The translations under genes were made by a program, and so were the position numbers. From positions 1,736,001 through 1,800,000 of the forward strand of contig NC_019966.1 in the NCBI RefSeq assembly GCF_000328565.1: a DNA stretch of 64,000 nucleotides, given 5' to 3'. The stretch's first letter is position 1. Each line of letters opens with the position of its first letter. The notes under the pieces were generated by a model that worked only from the letters and a program-made list of their open reading frames with translations, did no database searches and had not been told where the DNA came from. This document shows positions 18,214 to 26,152 of this stretch, one piece after another. The DNA is from Mycobacterium sp. JS623 (GTDB lineage: Bacteria > Actinomycetota > Actinomycetes > Mycobacteriales > Mycobacteriaceae).

Positions 18214-18914
18214 GCGCGACCGTACCGACGTCGAGCTCGGGGGGCCCTCCTGCAATCGATATCGATCATGAGGTGGCCGCGCTGATCGCCGAGCGGGGCA
18301 TCACCGAGGTGTTGCACTTCACTACGGCTCCGAACGGTCTGGTCGGCGTCTGTGCGACCGGCGCTGTTCTATCCCGCGACCGGTTGGAGGAGGAGAAGTA
18401 CATTGAGCACATATACGCGCCGAACTGCGCTTCTCGACTGAAGGATTCAGCGTGGACGGACTACGTCAACCTCTCTATCAGCCAGGTGAACAAGTACATG
18501 CTGGACAAGTCGTCAAAGGACTGGCACCCGCCTGAAACTGGCATGTGGTGGACCGTGCTCAGTTTTGATCCGATGATCATGGCGCACGAGGGCGTGCATT
18601 TCACCACGACCAACAACACATATGTCGAGACAGTCAAGCGGGGCACGGGCCGAGATGGGCTTGAGGCCTTATTCGCCGACTCCATGCAGTGGGGCCACTA
18701 TTACACGCGCATTCGCCGACGGGCCGACATGCCTGCGCACCTCCCGACCCACGATCAGGCCGAGGTGTTATACCCGCACGCGGTGTCCTTGGAGTATTTG
18801 CGTGGCATCTATGTTGCGGTGGAAGACCACATCGACGACGTAAAGACCTGGATCCAATTCTTCTCTGCCGCAGAGGGAGTGGCCGTCACACACCGACCGG
18901 ATGTGTTCGCATGA
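18210..18914 (+). CDS. DarT-like DNA ADP-ribosyltransferase (toxin)
   Basis: A 234-residue DUF4433/DarT-family protein. DarT enzymes use NAD+ to ADP-ribosylate a base in single-stranded DNA, which blocks replication; they act as toxins and in phage defence. Visible family features are the N-terminal LHFTTAPNGLVGVCATGAVLSR (HFT at 36-38), WTDYVNLSISQVN (VNLSI at 86-90), and HDQAEVLYP followed by LEYLRGIYV, where E185 in QAEVL sits where the catalytic Glu of DarT is expected. Starts GTG overlapping the helicase stop and ends in an ATGA overlap with the hydrolase, so all three are strictly coupled. The modified base cannot be read from sequence. The usual DarG macrodomain partner is absent from the window. 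Confidence 0.8.
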   Translation: MSATVPTSSSGGPPAIDIDHEVAALIAERGITEVLHFTTAPNGLVGVCATGAVLSRDRLEEEKYIEHIYAPNCASRLKDSAWTDYVNLSISQVNKYMLDKSSKDWHPPETGMWWTVLSFDPMIMAHEGVHFTTTNNTYVETVKRGTGRDGLEALFADSMQWGHYYTRIRRRADMPAHLPTHDQAEVLYPHAVSLEYLRGIYVAVEDHIDDVKTWIQFFSAAEGVAVTHRPDVFA

Positions 18915-20749
18915 GCTCCAAATCGGGAGCTTCGATTAACAGCTCTGTCCACGTGGATCGGGTGACACGTTCAGCGCTGTGGGCGGCATGGGCCGATGCG
19001 CTCGGATTCATCAGTGAACTCACCGACGAGCGCGGATTACGACGCCGTCTTGGCAAGCACGGGCCACAGCTTGCCCTTCCTGTCGAATGGCGCCGTCGGG
19101 TGGGTGGCCGCTTCGGGGCGGAGGCAGTTCTGCCGGCGGGCTGCTATTCCGATGACACGCAGCTTCGGCTAGCGGTCGGACGCGCGGTGACGGGCAGCGG
19201 TTTCGATGTTGAGGCGTTCGCGCGGGTCGAGCTTGCGGTGTGGCCGTCGTACGCGCTAGGCGGTGGTCACTCCAGCAAGGCCGCCGCAAGGAACCTTGCC
19301 AAGCCCGACGCTGCCTGGTTCGCCAACTTCTATGACGGATGGACCAATGGAGGCGGAAATGGTGTTTCCATGCGCATCCAGCCTCACGTGTGGGCGGCTG
19401 CGGACCCTGCCGGGCACGCACTGTATCTCGGGGATGTCCTCGTCGACGCCGTCACCACGCACGGCCATCCCCGTGCATTGGTTGGGGCGATACTTCACGC
19501 TGCCGCACTCGGCGAGACCCTGGCCACTGGCACTGTGCCGGGACCAGGGCGGTGGCCGAGCCTACTGTCCAGAACTATGTCTGCCGTTCAGCTCATCGAT
19601 CGGTACCCCGAGATCAACGGGATATGGCGGCCATCGTGGGAGAGCCAGGTCGGCATGTCGCTAGCGGAAGCCTGGGCTGATGTGTCGACCGAGTGCGAGA
19701 AGATGCTTGAGCTGGCCGCTGACGCTCTAGGAGTCGACGCTCATGGTCATGGGGATGCGACTGACCTAGACGCGCTGGCCGCAAGCTACGTGAACTTGGT
19801 TCATGGGCTTGGTCTCAAGAACGAGGAGATCCGTGGCAGCGGTCTACACACGGTTGTTGCGGCGCTCGCACTATCGGCAGCGGTTGGCCCTGATGTGCGG
19901 GCTGCTGCCGTCACCGCTGCGCGCGCCATCGGCACCGACACTGACACGATCGCCACCATGGCGGCCGCGGTATCTGGCGCTGCGGACGGCGCCGATGACG
20001 CACCCGAGGTCCTTGACGGCGATTACATCGCCGCAGAAGCGCAGCGACTTGCCAGTATCGCTTTGGGTGAGCCGACCAAACGGTTCGCCTACCCCGATCT
20101 GCTGGACTGGGAGGCGCCCCGTACACAATCCGATGCATGCGGACTGGCCGACGACCGCCCCGCCCTAGCGGGGCTCGGCTGGTGCGAACCCATCGCCGGA
20201 CTAGAGCCAGCCGAGTTCCAGAACAACATATGGCGCTGGATGAGAACCGACTTTGGACAGACCGTCCTGCTAAAACAGCGCTTACAGCTTCGCCAACTTC
20301 CGGCAGGCGCGTGGCCCGCACGCCGCGTCGTAGTCGATGTGGCGCGACGGCAGGGCACCATCCTCGATGTGGCTGAGGGCGATGTCGCAGCCATGAATAC
20401 CTCGGAAGCCGCTGAGCGGCGGCGAGATTCACGGCGTGGCGGTCCTCGAGAACAGCGTGGCAAGGATGACACTGGGACTGTGAGGACCGCGGTGGCCAGT
20501 CGTCCCGAAACCGAAGTACGGCGTGAGCCCGTAGTTCCCGAACAGGGTGACCGGCCGCGCGGCCGCGACATCAATGTCGATCAGATCTTCGGGTGGGTCG
20601 CACACAGGAAGTTCTCGCCGGAAGCGCTCGGGTACGCGTTGCGTCAGCTAGCCGTGCACGGCACCGTCGAACAGGTCGTTGCATTTTCTGTTCTCGTTCA
20701 CCAGGCAGCCCAACGCTCTGGGCGAGGGGATGGAATCACGACTGTCTGA
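18911..20749 (+). CDS. ADP-ribosylglycohydrolase (ARH family), likely antitoxin
   Basis: A 612-residue protein whose first about 375 residues are an ADP-ribosylglycohydrolase (DraG/ARH) domain. Features are WAAWADALGF at the start, the metal-binding SDDTQ motif (residues 80-84), GGGNGVSMRIQP, and the second metal site GTDTDTIATMAA (from 341). ARH enzymes remove ADP-ribose using two Mg ions. Next to a DarT-like toxin the expected role is to reverse its DNA modification. About 235 further residues follow: a WCEPI/NNIWRWMRTDFGQ block (about 420-450), a charged Arg/Glu-rich linker, and a terminal helical segment QIFGWVAHRKFSPEALGYAL (near 560). This extension is not part of the usual ARH fold and may bind the toxin, helicase or DNA. 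The ATG at 18911 overlaps the toxin stop. Confidence 0.8.
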   Translation: MSSKSGASINSSVHVDRVTRSALWAAWADALGFISELTDERGLRRRLGKHGPQLALPVEWRRRVGGRFGAEAVLPAGCYSDDTQLRLAVGRAVTGSGFDVEAFARVELAVWPSYALGGGHSSKAAARNLAKPDAAWFANFYDGWTNGGGNGVSMRIQPHVWAAADPAGHALYLGDVLVDAVTTHGHPRALVGAILHAAALGETLATGTVPGPGRWPSLLSRTMSAVQLIDRYPEINGIWRPSWESQVGMSLAEAWADVSTECEKMLELAADALGVDAHGHGDATDLDALAASYVNLVHGLGLKNEEIRGSGLHTVVAALALSAAVGPDVRAAAVTAARAIGTDTDTIATMAAAVSGAADGADDAPEVLDGDYIAAEAQRLASIALGEPTKRFAYPDLLDWEAPRTQSDACGLADDRPALAGLGWCEPIAGLEPAEFQNNIWRWMRTDFGQTVLLKQRLQLRQLPAGAWPARRVVVDVARRQGTILDVAEGDVAAMNTSEAAERRRDSRRGGPREQRGKDDTGTVRTAVASRPETEVRREPVVPEQGDRPRGRDINVDQIFGWVAHRKFSPEALGYALRQLAVHGTVEQVVAFSVLVHQAAQRSGRGDGITTV

Positions 20750-20791
20750 CGAATGCCGGGCAATTGTTTTCGTACGCTTCGTGGCGGCCGT

Positions 20792-21414
20792 CTATGCCAC
20801 GGTCCTGATTGACCCGAGAAGCGAGATGAACGCAGCGGCTTCACTCGTGAGCCACGCGTCAAAACCATTGCGGCGGCGCTTCATTGCCACATGTAGCTTT
20901 CCGCGGCGGACATCGAACACGGCTGGACATCGCCCGCTGTCGGAATGCGTAATCTCCATCAAGCGGACAGCAGCCTGAATACCATCTCGCGACAGCTCGG
21001 GCCCCTTCAGATACGGCCAGACGAGGTACTGCTCGTCTCGGTGATGCCAGGTGAACTGCGGTGACACTCGAACTTCGAGGCCTTCGCTCTGCCAGACGCG
21101 CGGCTGCGAGAACACTCCAGCTTCTTCTTCGCGCGCCAACGAACCCACCCGACAGCCAGTTCCTCGTAGTGGGTCTTCTTGCTCGGCATCGTGCACTCAT
21201 CGATCGCCCGGCGGACCCGGAGCGGGTCGTCGCCGTTCGCGATGCCTTCGGACAGCGCGGTGCGGAACTGGCGGTAGAAATCGTGACCCGGCTCGTAACC
21301 ACCGAACTCATTCGTGATGACGTTCTGTACCGCCGTGATGCGACCACTGGACATGGCCGAGGCGAACTCGGCGAAACCGCCCAAGCCAATTCGCGGAGGC
21401 TTTCGTTGAGTCAC
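20792..21414 (-). pseudogene. Unknown gene broken by one frameshift
   Basis: Two overlapping minus-strand frames give one continuous protein. The first, from GTG at 21414, reads MTQRKPPRIGLGGFAEFASAMSSG to YEELAVGWVRWRAKK; the second continues REEEAGVFSQPRVWQSEGLE to ITHSDSGRCPAVFDVRRGKL and ends at 20792. The switch falls near 21125, in a GAAGAAGAAG tract. The joined product would be about 207 residues. The second part has WHHRDEQYLVWPYLKG and SEAAAFISLLGS segments of normal globular character. Either the gene is inactivated, or a sequencing error or programmed slip restores it. No family is recognised. A tiny frame directly upstream may be its operon partner. Confidence 0.55.
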
Positions 21415-21416
21415 GT

Positions 21417-21542
21417 TCAGCCCTTCGGGGGAAAAGGATCGTTGCCGGGGTCGACGGTGTTCGAGTCACGGATCTTGCCGTCACGCCCGTGAACCCTGAC
21501 TTCGCCGCCGCCACTGTGACGGAACACGATGGCAACCGCCAA
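21417..21542 (-). CDS. Possible very small protein upstream of broken gene
   Basis: The minus frame reading DLAVAIVFRHSGGGEVRVHG then RDGKIRDSNTVDPGNDPFPP has normal protein character and ends two bases before the GTG start of the frameshifted gene at 21414, as in an operon. The start is uncertain; TTG at 21542 is arbitrary and the frame is open further upstream. No function can be assigned. Confidence 0.3.
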   Translation of the reverse strand: MAVAIVFRHSGGGEVRVHGRDGKIRDSNTVDPGNDPFPPKG

Positions 21543-21596
21543 GTCCCTATTGGTTACACGGCGAAAAGGGAAGGCGCATAACCTCAGTGAGCGCAA

Positions 21597-21947
21597 CTAT
21601 GCTGCACATCGTATGGAACCAAACGTAAGCTCCGCAACGCCGCGGCCGGGGCTACGCGTCGAGCGTTCCTGGCCGTACGAATCGGCAGCCGAGCTCGACC
21701 GCACAAATCGATTCGGGCACGTGGTGCACGTATCAACAAGGTCCTCCATGCTCTGGGAGAACCTACGCTCTGATGCACGCCGCACCGGTCGTAAGGGCGC
21801 CCTGGTGAATTCGGCTGTGTGCCAGTCCGTTTCACGCACATGGCCAGCCTCACCAACGAAGGCATGTGGTGCGTCCTTCAACGGGCTGTCGAAGTAGACC
21901 AACTCTTCGGTGGCGCGTAGTCCCAAGTCAGAGTTCTGCTGCGGCAT
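21597..21947 (-). CDS. Possible hypothetical protein, 116 residues
   Basis: The N-terminal half (LRATEELVYFDSPLKDAPHA then FVGEAGHVRETDWHTAEFTR) looks like genuine coding sequence. The second half is Arg/Ser-rich and less convincing, and may have shifted frame. It lies just downstream of the membrane protein at 22045 on the same strand. No family is recognised. Confidence 0.35.
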   Translation of the reverse strand: MPQQNSDLGLRATEELVYFDSPLKDAPHAFVGEAGHVRETDWHTAEFTRAPLRPVRRASERRFSQSMEDLVDTCTTCPNRFVRSSSAADSYGQERSTRSPGRGVAELTFGSIRCAA

Positions 21948-22044
21948 CTTGGTGCGAGAGACATCGTCATTCAGGCCTGTGGATGAGGTTGCTTCACGGC
22001 GACCACTGTTCCGGTTGATTCGCTGGATTCGATCGGCCTATGCC

Positions 22045-23226
22045 TTAGGAAGCCACTCGTATCACGTCGCTATCTCGGCGGCACTGCACTGAGTACCCGT
22101 CCTGCTCCGCTGCAGTAGCTGTGGGCATCGCGCACCCCCACCCGTTGAACTGAGCGGCCAGCGTGTTGCCCGTCTTGATGAGTCCGGTATCGCTGAAATA
22201 TCTATTGATGACAGAACTCGCTTCGTCGCAATTAATATCACCTGACACGATGGTCACGGCCTTGTAGCTATCCGTATCTGGGAGACGGACCGTGCCGCAC
22301 TGCGATCCGCTGCCTACAGCAGGAGGTTGTTCCGCGACGCCTTCCGATGGCGGCATCGACGGAGAAGTCTGGGCCGACTGGCCGACAGGTGGTTTGCCAC
22401 CTGAACCAAAAACCACAACCGAAAGAACAACGGTGACAACAATGATTACTGCGGCGGCCACCCCCCCAAGCGCCCATCGAGTCGCGTTTGACGTCTCGGA
22501 CGACTTAGGTGCCAGCGTATGGGGAGGTGGTAGCGGGTTTTGGAGCGGTCGCGGAGGATTCGAGTCGGTCCGCTCGGCGCTCCCCACGACATGCCCGGTA
22601 GTCGGAGTTTCAAACCGGCCGGCCGATTTGGGGTAGGTCGTATCAGGGACCCCGCCCACGTCGCCGGCTAGCCCGGTCCTAAACGGAGCGAAGTCACCGC
22701 TATCTGTGTGTACGCTATCCGATGCCTGAAGGTGCTCGTGCGCAAGGCTTTCCGGGGGAGTGCTGATTGGCGGTCCCGACGCCTGATGCTGAAGTCCACT
22801 AATGTGGCTACCCGCGTCGTGCGCACGCTGGTCGCTCGCCGCGGGGGGCGGGGTAACGGGTGGTTGCACCTCTAGCGGCCCGGGCGTGGCCTCGGCCTGG
22901 CCGGTGCTGCTTTGTTTCTCCTTAGCCATTTTGACGCCGATCAGAATCACACCGATGCCGATGACCATCATGCCCAACCCGGCGATAGCACTTGTCGTGC
23001 GGGCAATGATCATGCCGACGATCGCCAGCGCAACTCCGGCAATCCCCACGTAGTTGATCGGAGTCACAGGCCTTCCAGCAGCTTTGTCAGCCCGGCGCTG
23101 CTGCACGGCACCGAAGAGCCTTTGGACGCTCCGCCCTAGGCGCACTGGCCCGGTGACAAAGCGCCATACGGCCCAGCCCGCTCCCAATACGAACAGCGCA
23201 CCAAAGAACAACCCCACGAAGTTCAT
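22045..23226 (-). CDS. Multi-domain membrane protein with extracellular Cys domain
   Basis: A 393-residue protein. Transmembrane segments are seen at about residues 3-23, 60-76 and 81-100 (NYVGIAGVALAIVGMII, IAGLGMMVIGIGVILIG). A long Pro/Ser/His-rich cytoplasmic linker (about 105-250) follows, then a fourth helix (WALGGVAAAVIIVVTVVLSVVVF, about 252-275) and an extracellular domain of about 110 residues with four cysteines (SQCGTVRL, INCDEASSVINRYF, WGCAMPT, VQCRRDSD). The C-terminal domain resembles the exposed modules of mycobacterial membrane-anchored proteins; its ligand is unknown. GGGAGG lies before the ATG. It starts a run of envelope-protein genes that continues to 31.7 kb. Confidence 0.75.
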   Translation of the reverse strand: MNFVGLFFGALFVLGAGWAVWRFVTGPVRLGRSVQRLFGAVQQRRADKAAGRPVTPINYVGIAGVALAIVGMIIARTTSAIAGLGMMVIGIGVILIGVKMAKEKQSSTGQAEATPGPLEVQPPVTPPPAASDQRAHDAGSHISGLQHQASGPPISTPPESLAHEHLQASDSVHTDSGDFAPFRTGLAGDVGGVPDTTYPKSAGRFETPTTGHVVGSAERTDSNPPRPLQNPLPPPHTLAPKSSETSNATRWALGGVAAAVIIVVTVVLSVVVFGSGGKPPVGQSAQTSPSMPPSEGVAEQPPAVGSGSQCGTVRLPDTDSYKAVTIVSGDINCDEASSVINRYFSDTGLIKTGNTLAAQFNGWGCAMPTATAAEQDGYSVQCRRDSDVIRVAS

Positions 23227-23916
23227 ACATGCCTCCCAAGGTCAGGTCCGTCTAGCAGATCATCCTGCTAACAGGGCATCGAAATCAGCGAGTCGATGCC
23301 AGCTCATGTGATCACTGCACAGTGAAGTAGTCACGACGGCTGGTCGCAACGCGTGTTAGTTAAAAGGTAACTGGGGGCAGAGGTACTTTTGAGCGACAGC
23401 GCTCTCATCTTCCGATTTCCCGTCCGCGCTTTGGGGGGCCGATTCGTTCGGCGACTGCTGACGTAGTAGCGCCAATGAGCTTGATCATGTCTCCCTCGAT
23501 CACCCCAACCATGACTCGCTCGGCGGGTCGCCGCGCTCTAGTCCTGTCACGAACTTGAGCAATCCGCCGACCGCCACCGCTTCCCCCTTCTCCACGCAGG
23601 GATTTGCACGAGATGCGTACCCCGGCCGCGTCGGAACACTGCTCCCGAAGGGCCGCTGTCGACGTCCTTATAGCCGGGCGATGGCAAAACGTTACAGAAC
23701 ACGAAGCCGTTACGCCCCAGGAGGAACCCAAATGAGGGCAAATCTTCATCGCCGTCCTCCGAAGAAGACCGCAATCCTTGTTGTGATCGCGGGTCGGCGG
23801 ATTCGTCACGGTGGTCATCGATCTGAGTCCGGTACTTGATAGCGCCGGACGTGCGCAGCTGTCCGCTGCACTGATTCAAAAGTATGAAGAGGCGGACGCT
23901 GTACAGCGACCGTCGG
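23227..23916. other. Gene-poor stretch with a short coding remnant
   Basis: No intact gene is seen. On the plus strand at about 23797-23929 the frame VVIDLSPVLDSAGRAQLSAA, LIQKYEEADAVQRPSAIGS, stop, looks like the C-terminal end of a helical protein, but the frame upstream is closed by a stop near 23790. It is probably a decayed gene. The minus-strand frame across 23405-23818 is irregular and rejected. Confidence 0.4.
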
Positions 23917-24264
23917 CTATTGGGTCTTGAAATTTGACCAGACGACGCCCTGGTCGATCGTCGAGCCTGGGTTGCTCGCGCAGTGGGCTGTAACCTCGTC
24001 AGACGCCACAGTAACGTTCATGACGTAATCACCAGCGGCGGCGTTGTAGTGATGATTGGCACCCGGGTTGATACCGTGCGCGGTTAGGAGATCACTCACC
24101 GCGCTCGTGTTCGCAGCGTATTGCGCAGCGTTCGTGTTCACGGTGTTGTACGTGGAGCAGCTCATCGATGATCCGCTGCTGCTGATTCCGCGGTGACCGC
24201 ATCCCGCGACTGTGGCAGCCACCGCGATCGCAAGTACTAAGGATGCGGTACATCGGGTGTGCAT
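23917..24264 (-). CDS. Small lipoprotein, possibly HdeA-like
   Basis: A 115-residue lipoprotein. The signal peptide MHTRCTASLVLAIAVAATVAGC ends in a lipobox (TVAGC, Cys 22). The mature domain has a pair of cysteines framing a helical region (MSCSTYNTVN and TAHCASNPGSTIDQGV). This spacing and the CxxNPxSTI-like end are reminiscent of the HdeA/HdeB acid-chaperone fold, which has one disulphide, but this is an inference from pattern alone. The ATG at 24264 is preferred over the 60-residue longer frame, whose N-terminus is implausible. It is anchored to the outer face of the cytoplasmic membrane. Confidence 0.65.
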   Translation of the reverse strand: MHTRCTASLVLAIAVAATVAGCGHRGISSSGSSMSCSTYNTVNTNAAQYAANTSAVSDLLTAHGINPGANHHYNAAAGDYVMNVTVASDEVTAHCASNPGSTIDQGVVWSNFKTQ

Positions 24265-24555
24265 CGTTGCCTCGTCGTGTCGAGTTCGTCGGACCGGTGT
24301 GGATCGTATCCGACCAGATCGATAGATCGCTGTCGTTCGTTCGGACGAACAGCGAGAATCCCAACGCGGCGGTCGGCAGCGGCGAGGACTTGAGCGCCCG
24401 GCTTTGACGCGGCTATAGCCCGCTGTTGGTTTGATTTCTTTCATCGTTGCCCCCTTCGTGAACTTGACAGTTCGTCGTCAGAGACAGCTGCTCCGACCGT
24501 CCCTGGAACGACTGATTTCCCAACGCTTCTAAGCCAGCATTCTTTGGCGGATCGC

Positions 24556-25308
24556 CTACGGCGCGACTGCCCAACCCAGGTAGGTGTTTCCTGGATAGGT
24601 CAAGGGCACCTCACGGATCTTCGGTGCCTTGTAGTAGTTCGCCGTGATGAAATTGCCGTTACCTTCACTGAGCATCACGTGCCCGGCGCCCCCATCGAAT
24701 CGGGGGTCGCTGGAGAACACCAAGGCGCCAGCCGGCGGATTGGTATCGGTGTGAATCTTGCCTTGGCCCTTAAGCGTGTTGTAGAAGTCTAGGGCTGTTC
24801 CGCCGGGCCACTTCGTAGCGTAGGCGGCTTCGACGAACTCGAAGCATTGGATGGAACTGTTCGGGTTGTTGGCCATTTGGTTACGCGCCCAACCCAAAGC
24901 GTTGGCGACTCGGTCACCATCTTGGGCCGTCGGCGCCGGGGCTGGCGCTGGGCCGCTGTTCCCGCAGTCGGGTGCCACGACATCCAGTGTGCCGGTTTCG
25001 ATGTCGACGTCGGCGACGAAGTTACCGTCAGATGTCTTGTACCACAAATTGTCCCAGCCGCCATTAGGGATGTTGAAGCTGAAATATCCCTTGACGGCCT
25101 GGCCGCGTCGAGAGCACACGAGGGTCAGATGGTCGCCCGCGTTGTACCAACCATTCTGCTGAGAGTTGAGATTCGCATCTGACATCCGTTGCGTGTGCGT
25201 CTTCACCGTTGCTGAGGCGTCGGCATGGGCCGCACCGGTTCCTGTTGCAGCGCAGGTGACGAGCAGACCGCTGGCAATCCCCATCGTGAGAATCCTGCCG
25301 ACCGACAT
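24556..25308 (-). CDS. Exported CHAP-like cysteine amidase/peptidase with SH3-like domain
   Basis: A 250-residue exported protein. The signal peptide ends at AHADA (about residue 28). Residues about 40-115 form an SH3-like segment (WYNAGDHLTLVCSRRGQAVK, GGWDNLWYKTSDGNFVADV, ending VAPDC). After a Pro/Ala linker the C-terminal 120 residues look like a CHAP/NlpC-P60 fold, with SIQCFEFVEAAYATKW as the catalytic Cys region, NPPAGALVFSS, and GAGHVMLSEGNGNFITANY providing the His. Such enzymes cut peptidoglycan peptides or related amide bonds. The inner ATG (25308) is chosen because GGGGGTC precedes it. Its SH3-like half matches the exported protein at 4243-4977. Confidence 0.75.
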   Translation of the reverse strand: MSVGRILTMGIASGLLVTCAATGTGAAHADASATVKTHTQRMSDANLNSQQNGWYNAGDHLTLVCSRRGQAVKGYFSFNIPNGGWDNLWYKTSDGNFVADVDIETGTLDVVAPDCGNSGPAPAPAPTAQDGDRVANALGWARNQMANNPNSSIQCFEFVEAAYATKWPGGTALDFYNTLKGQGKIHTDTNPPAGALVFSSDPRFDGGAGHVMLSEGNGNFITANYYKAPKIREVPLTYPGNTYLGWAVAP

Positions 25309-25323
25309 TCGTTGACCCCCCAT

Positions 25324-26152
25324 CGGTTCGAGCGCCCGTGCAACGAGCGCAGCGACCCAATACCTGCAGCCTCCGGCATGGTCGCCATGTATGAGGACAT
25401 ATACCTGCTACGCCGCGAAGCGTTACATTGGCCGCGGCACCCGGAGGTGTGACATATTCCGCAGGAAGACGCTGTCCGTTCGGCATGTACAAACACGGCT
25501 GGCATGCTATGCCTGGGCAGGCCAGGGATTGACCGTGGTTACGGCACCGTGGGGTCGGCTCGGATTGGCCCGGATTCCGAGTTCGGTAGCGTGCCTCGCT
25601 CCCCACTTCCGTACGCGGGTGGGGCGCGCGATCCGCGACCAGTACGGGCGCCGCCGGGACAGCGACGACGGGAAAGCCCGGAACCGCCGAATCCGGGTTT
25701 GACCGACCTTGCCGCCGCTACAGCCGTGGTGGGGGCCGCCGGCGCGATGCTAAGCCGCCGGTTCAGCGTCGCTGGCGGTGTGGTGGTCGAAGGCCACCGG
25801 CGAGAAGTCGCCGATCTGGTGTGGCGCCGCAGTGGGCTGTACCACGCTTCGATCCACTCGAAGATCGCCTGGGGCAGTTGATGTTTGGTATCCCACCGCG
25901 CCGTTTCGAGCAGTTCACGCTGCCTTGGGGGCAAGTGCCGCACACAGCCGGCGGGAAATCTGTCAGCGGCACGTGAAACCCCGCGTGGCCGAATTTTGAC
26001 CCACTGGTCCGGTGCTGTGGCTTTATCCGACCCATGATGACAACGGGTTTCGAATACCGCAGCTCATTCTGAATCGCAGCATAGTCACAGGCGATGTTGT
26101 TAAATGTGCACAGCAAAGAGCTTGCGCGGGACCAAGGGGAGGACATTGGGGT
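25324..26152. other. Gene-poor stretch with IS3 remnant
   Basis: Apart from the transposase fragment at 25750-25943 no intact gene is visible. A plus-strand piece at about 25580-25700 (HFRTRVGRAIRDQYGRRRDSDDG) may be coding residue, but it has no start and no family. Confidence 0.4.
25750..25943 (-). mobile_element. IS3-family transposase 3' remnant
   Basis: The minus strand encodes RELLETARWDTKHQLPQAI and then FEWIEAWYSPLRRHT, the hallmark C-terminal end of IS3-family OrfB integrases. A one-base shift then restores QIGDFSPVAFDHHTASDAEPAA and a stop, the usual end of this protein. Only about 60 residues of a roughly 280-residue transposase remain, and no inverted repeats are recognisable. 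The element is dead and marks a past insertion or deletion event here. Confidence 0.75.

Noticed and set aside
18689..18910. 74-residue extension of the ARH frame upstream of 18911
   Set aside because: It overlaps the DarT gene and has no ARH character; the ATGA overlap gives the expected start.
23405..23818. 137-residue minus-strand frame
   Set aside because: Composition is uneven and no segment looks globular; no start context.
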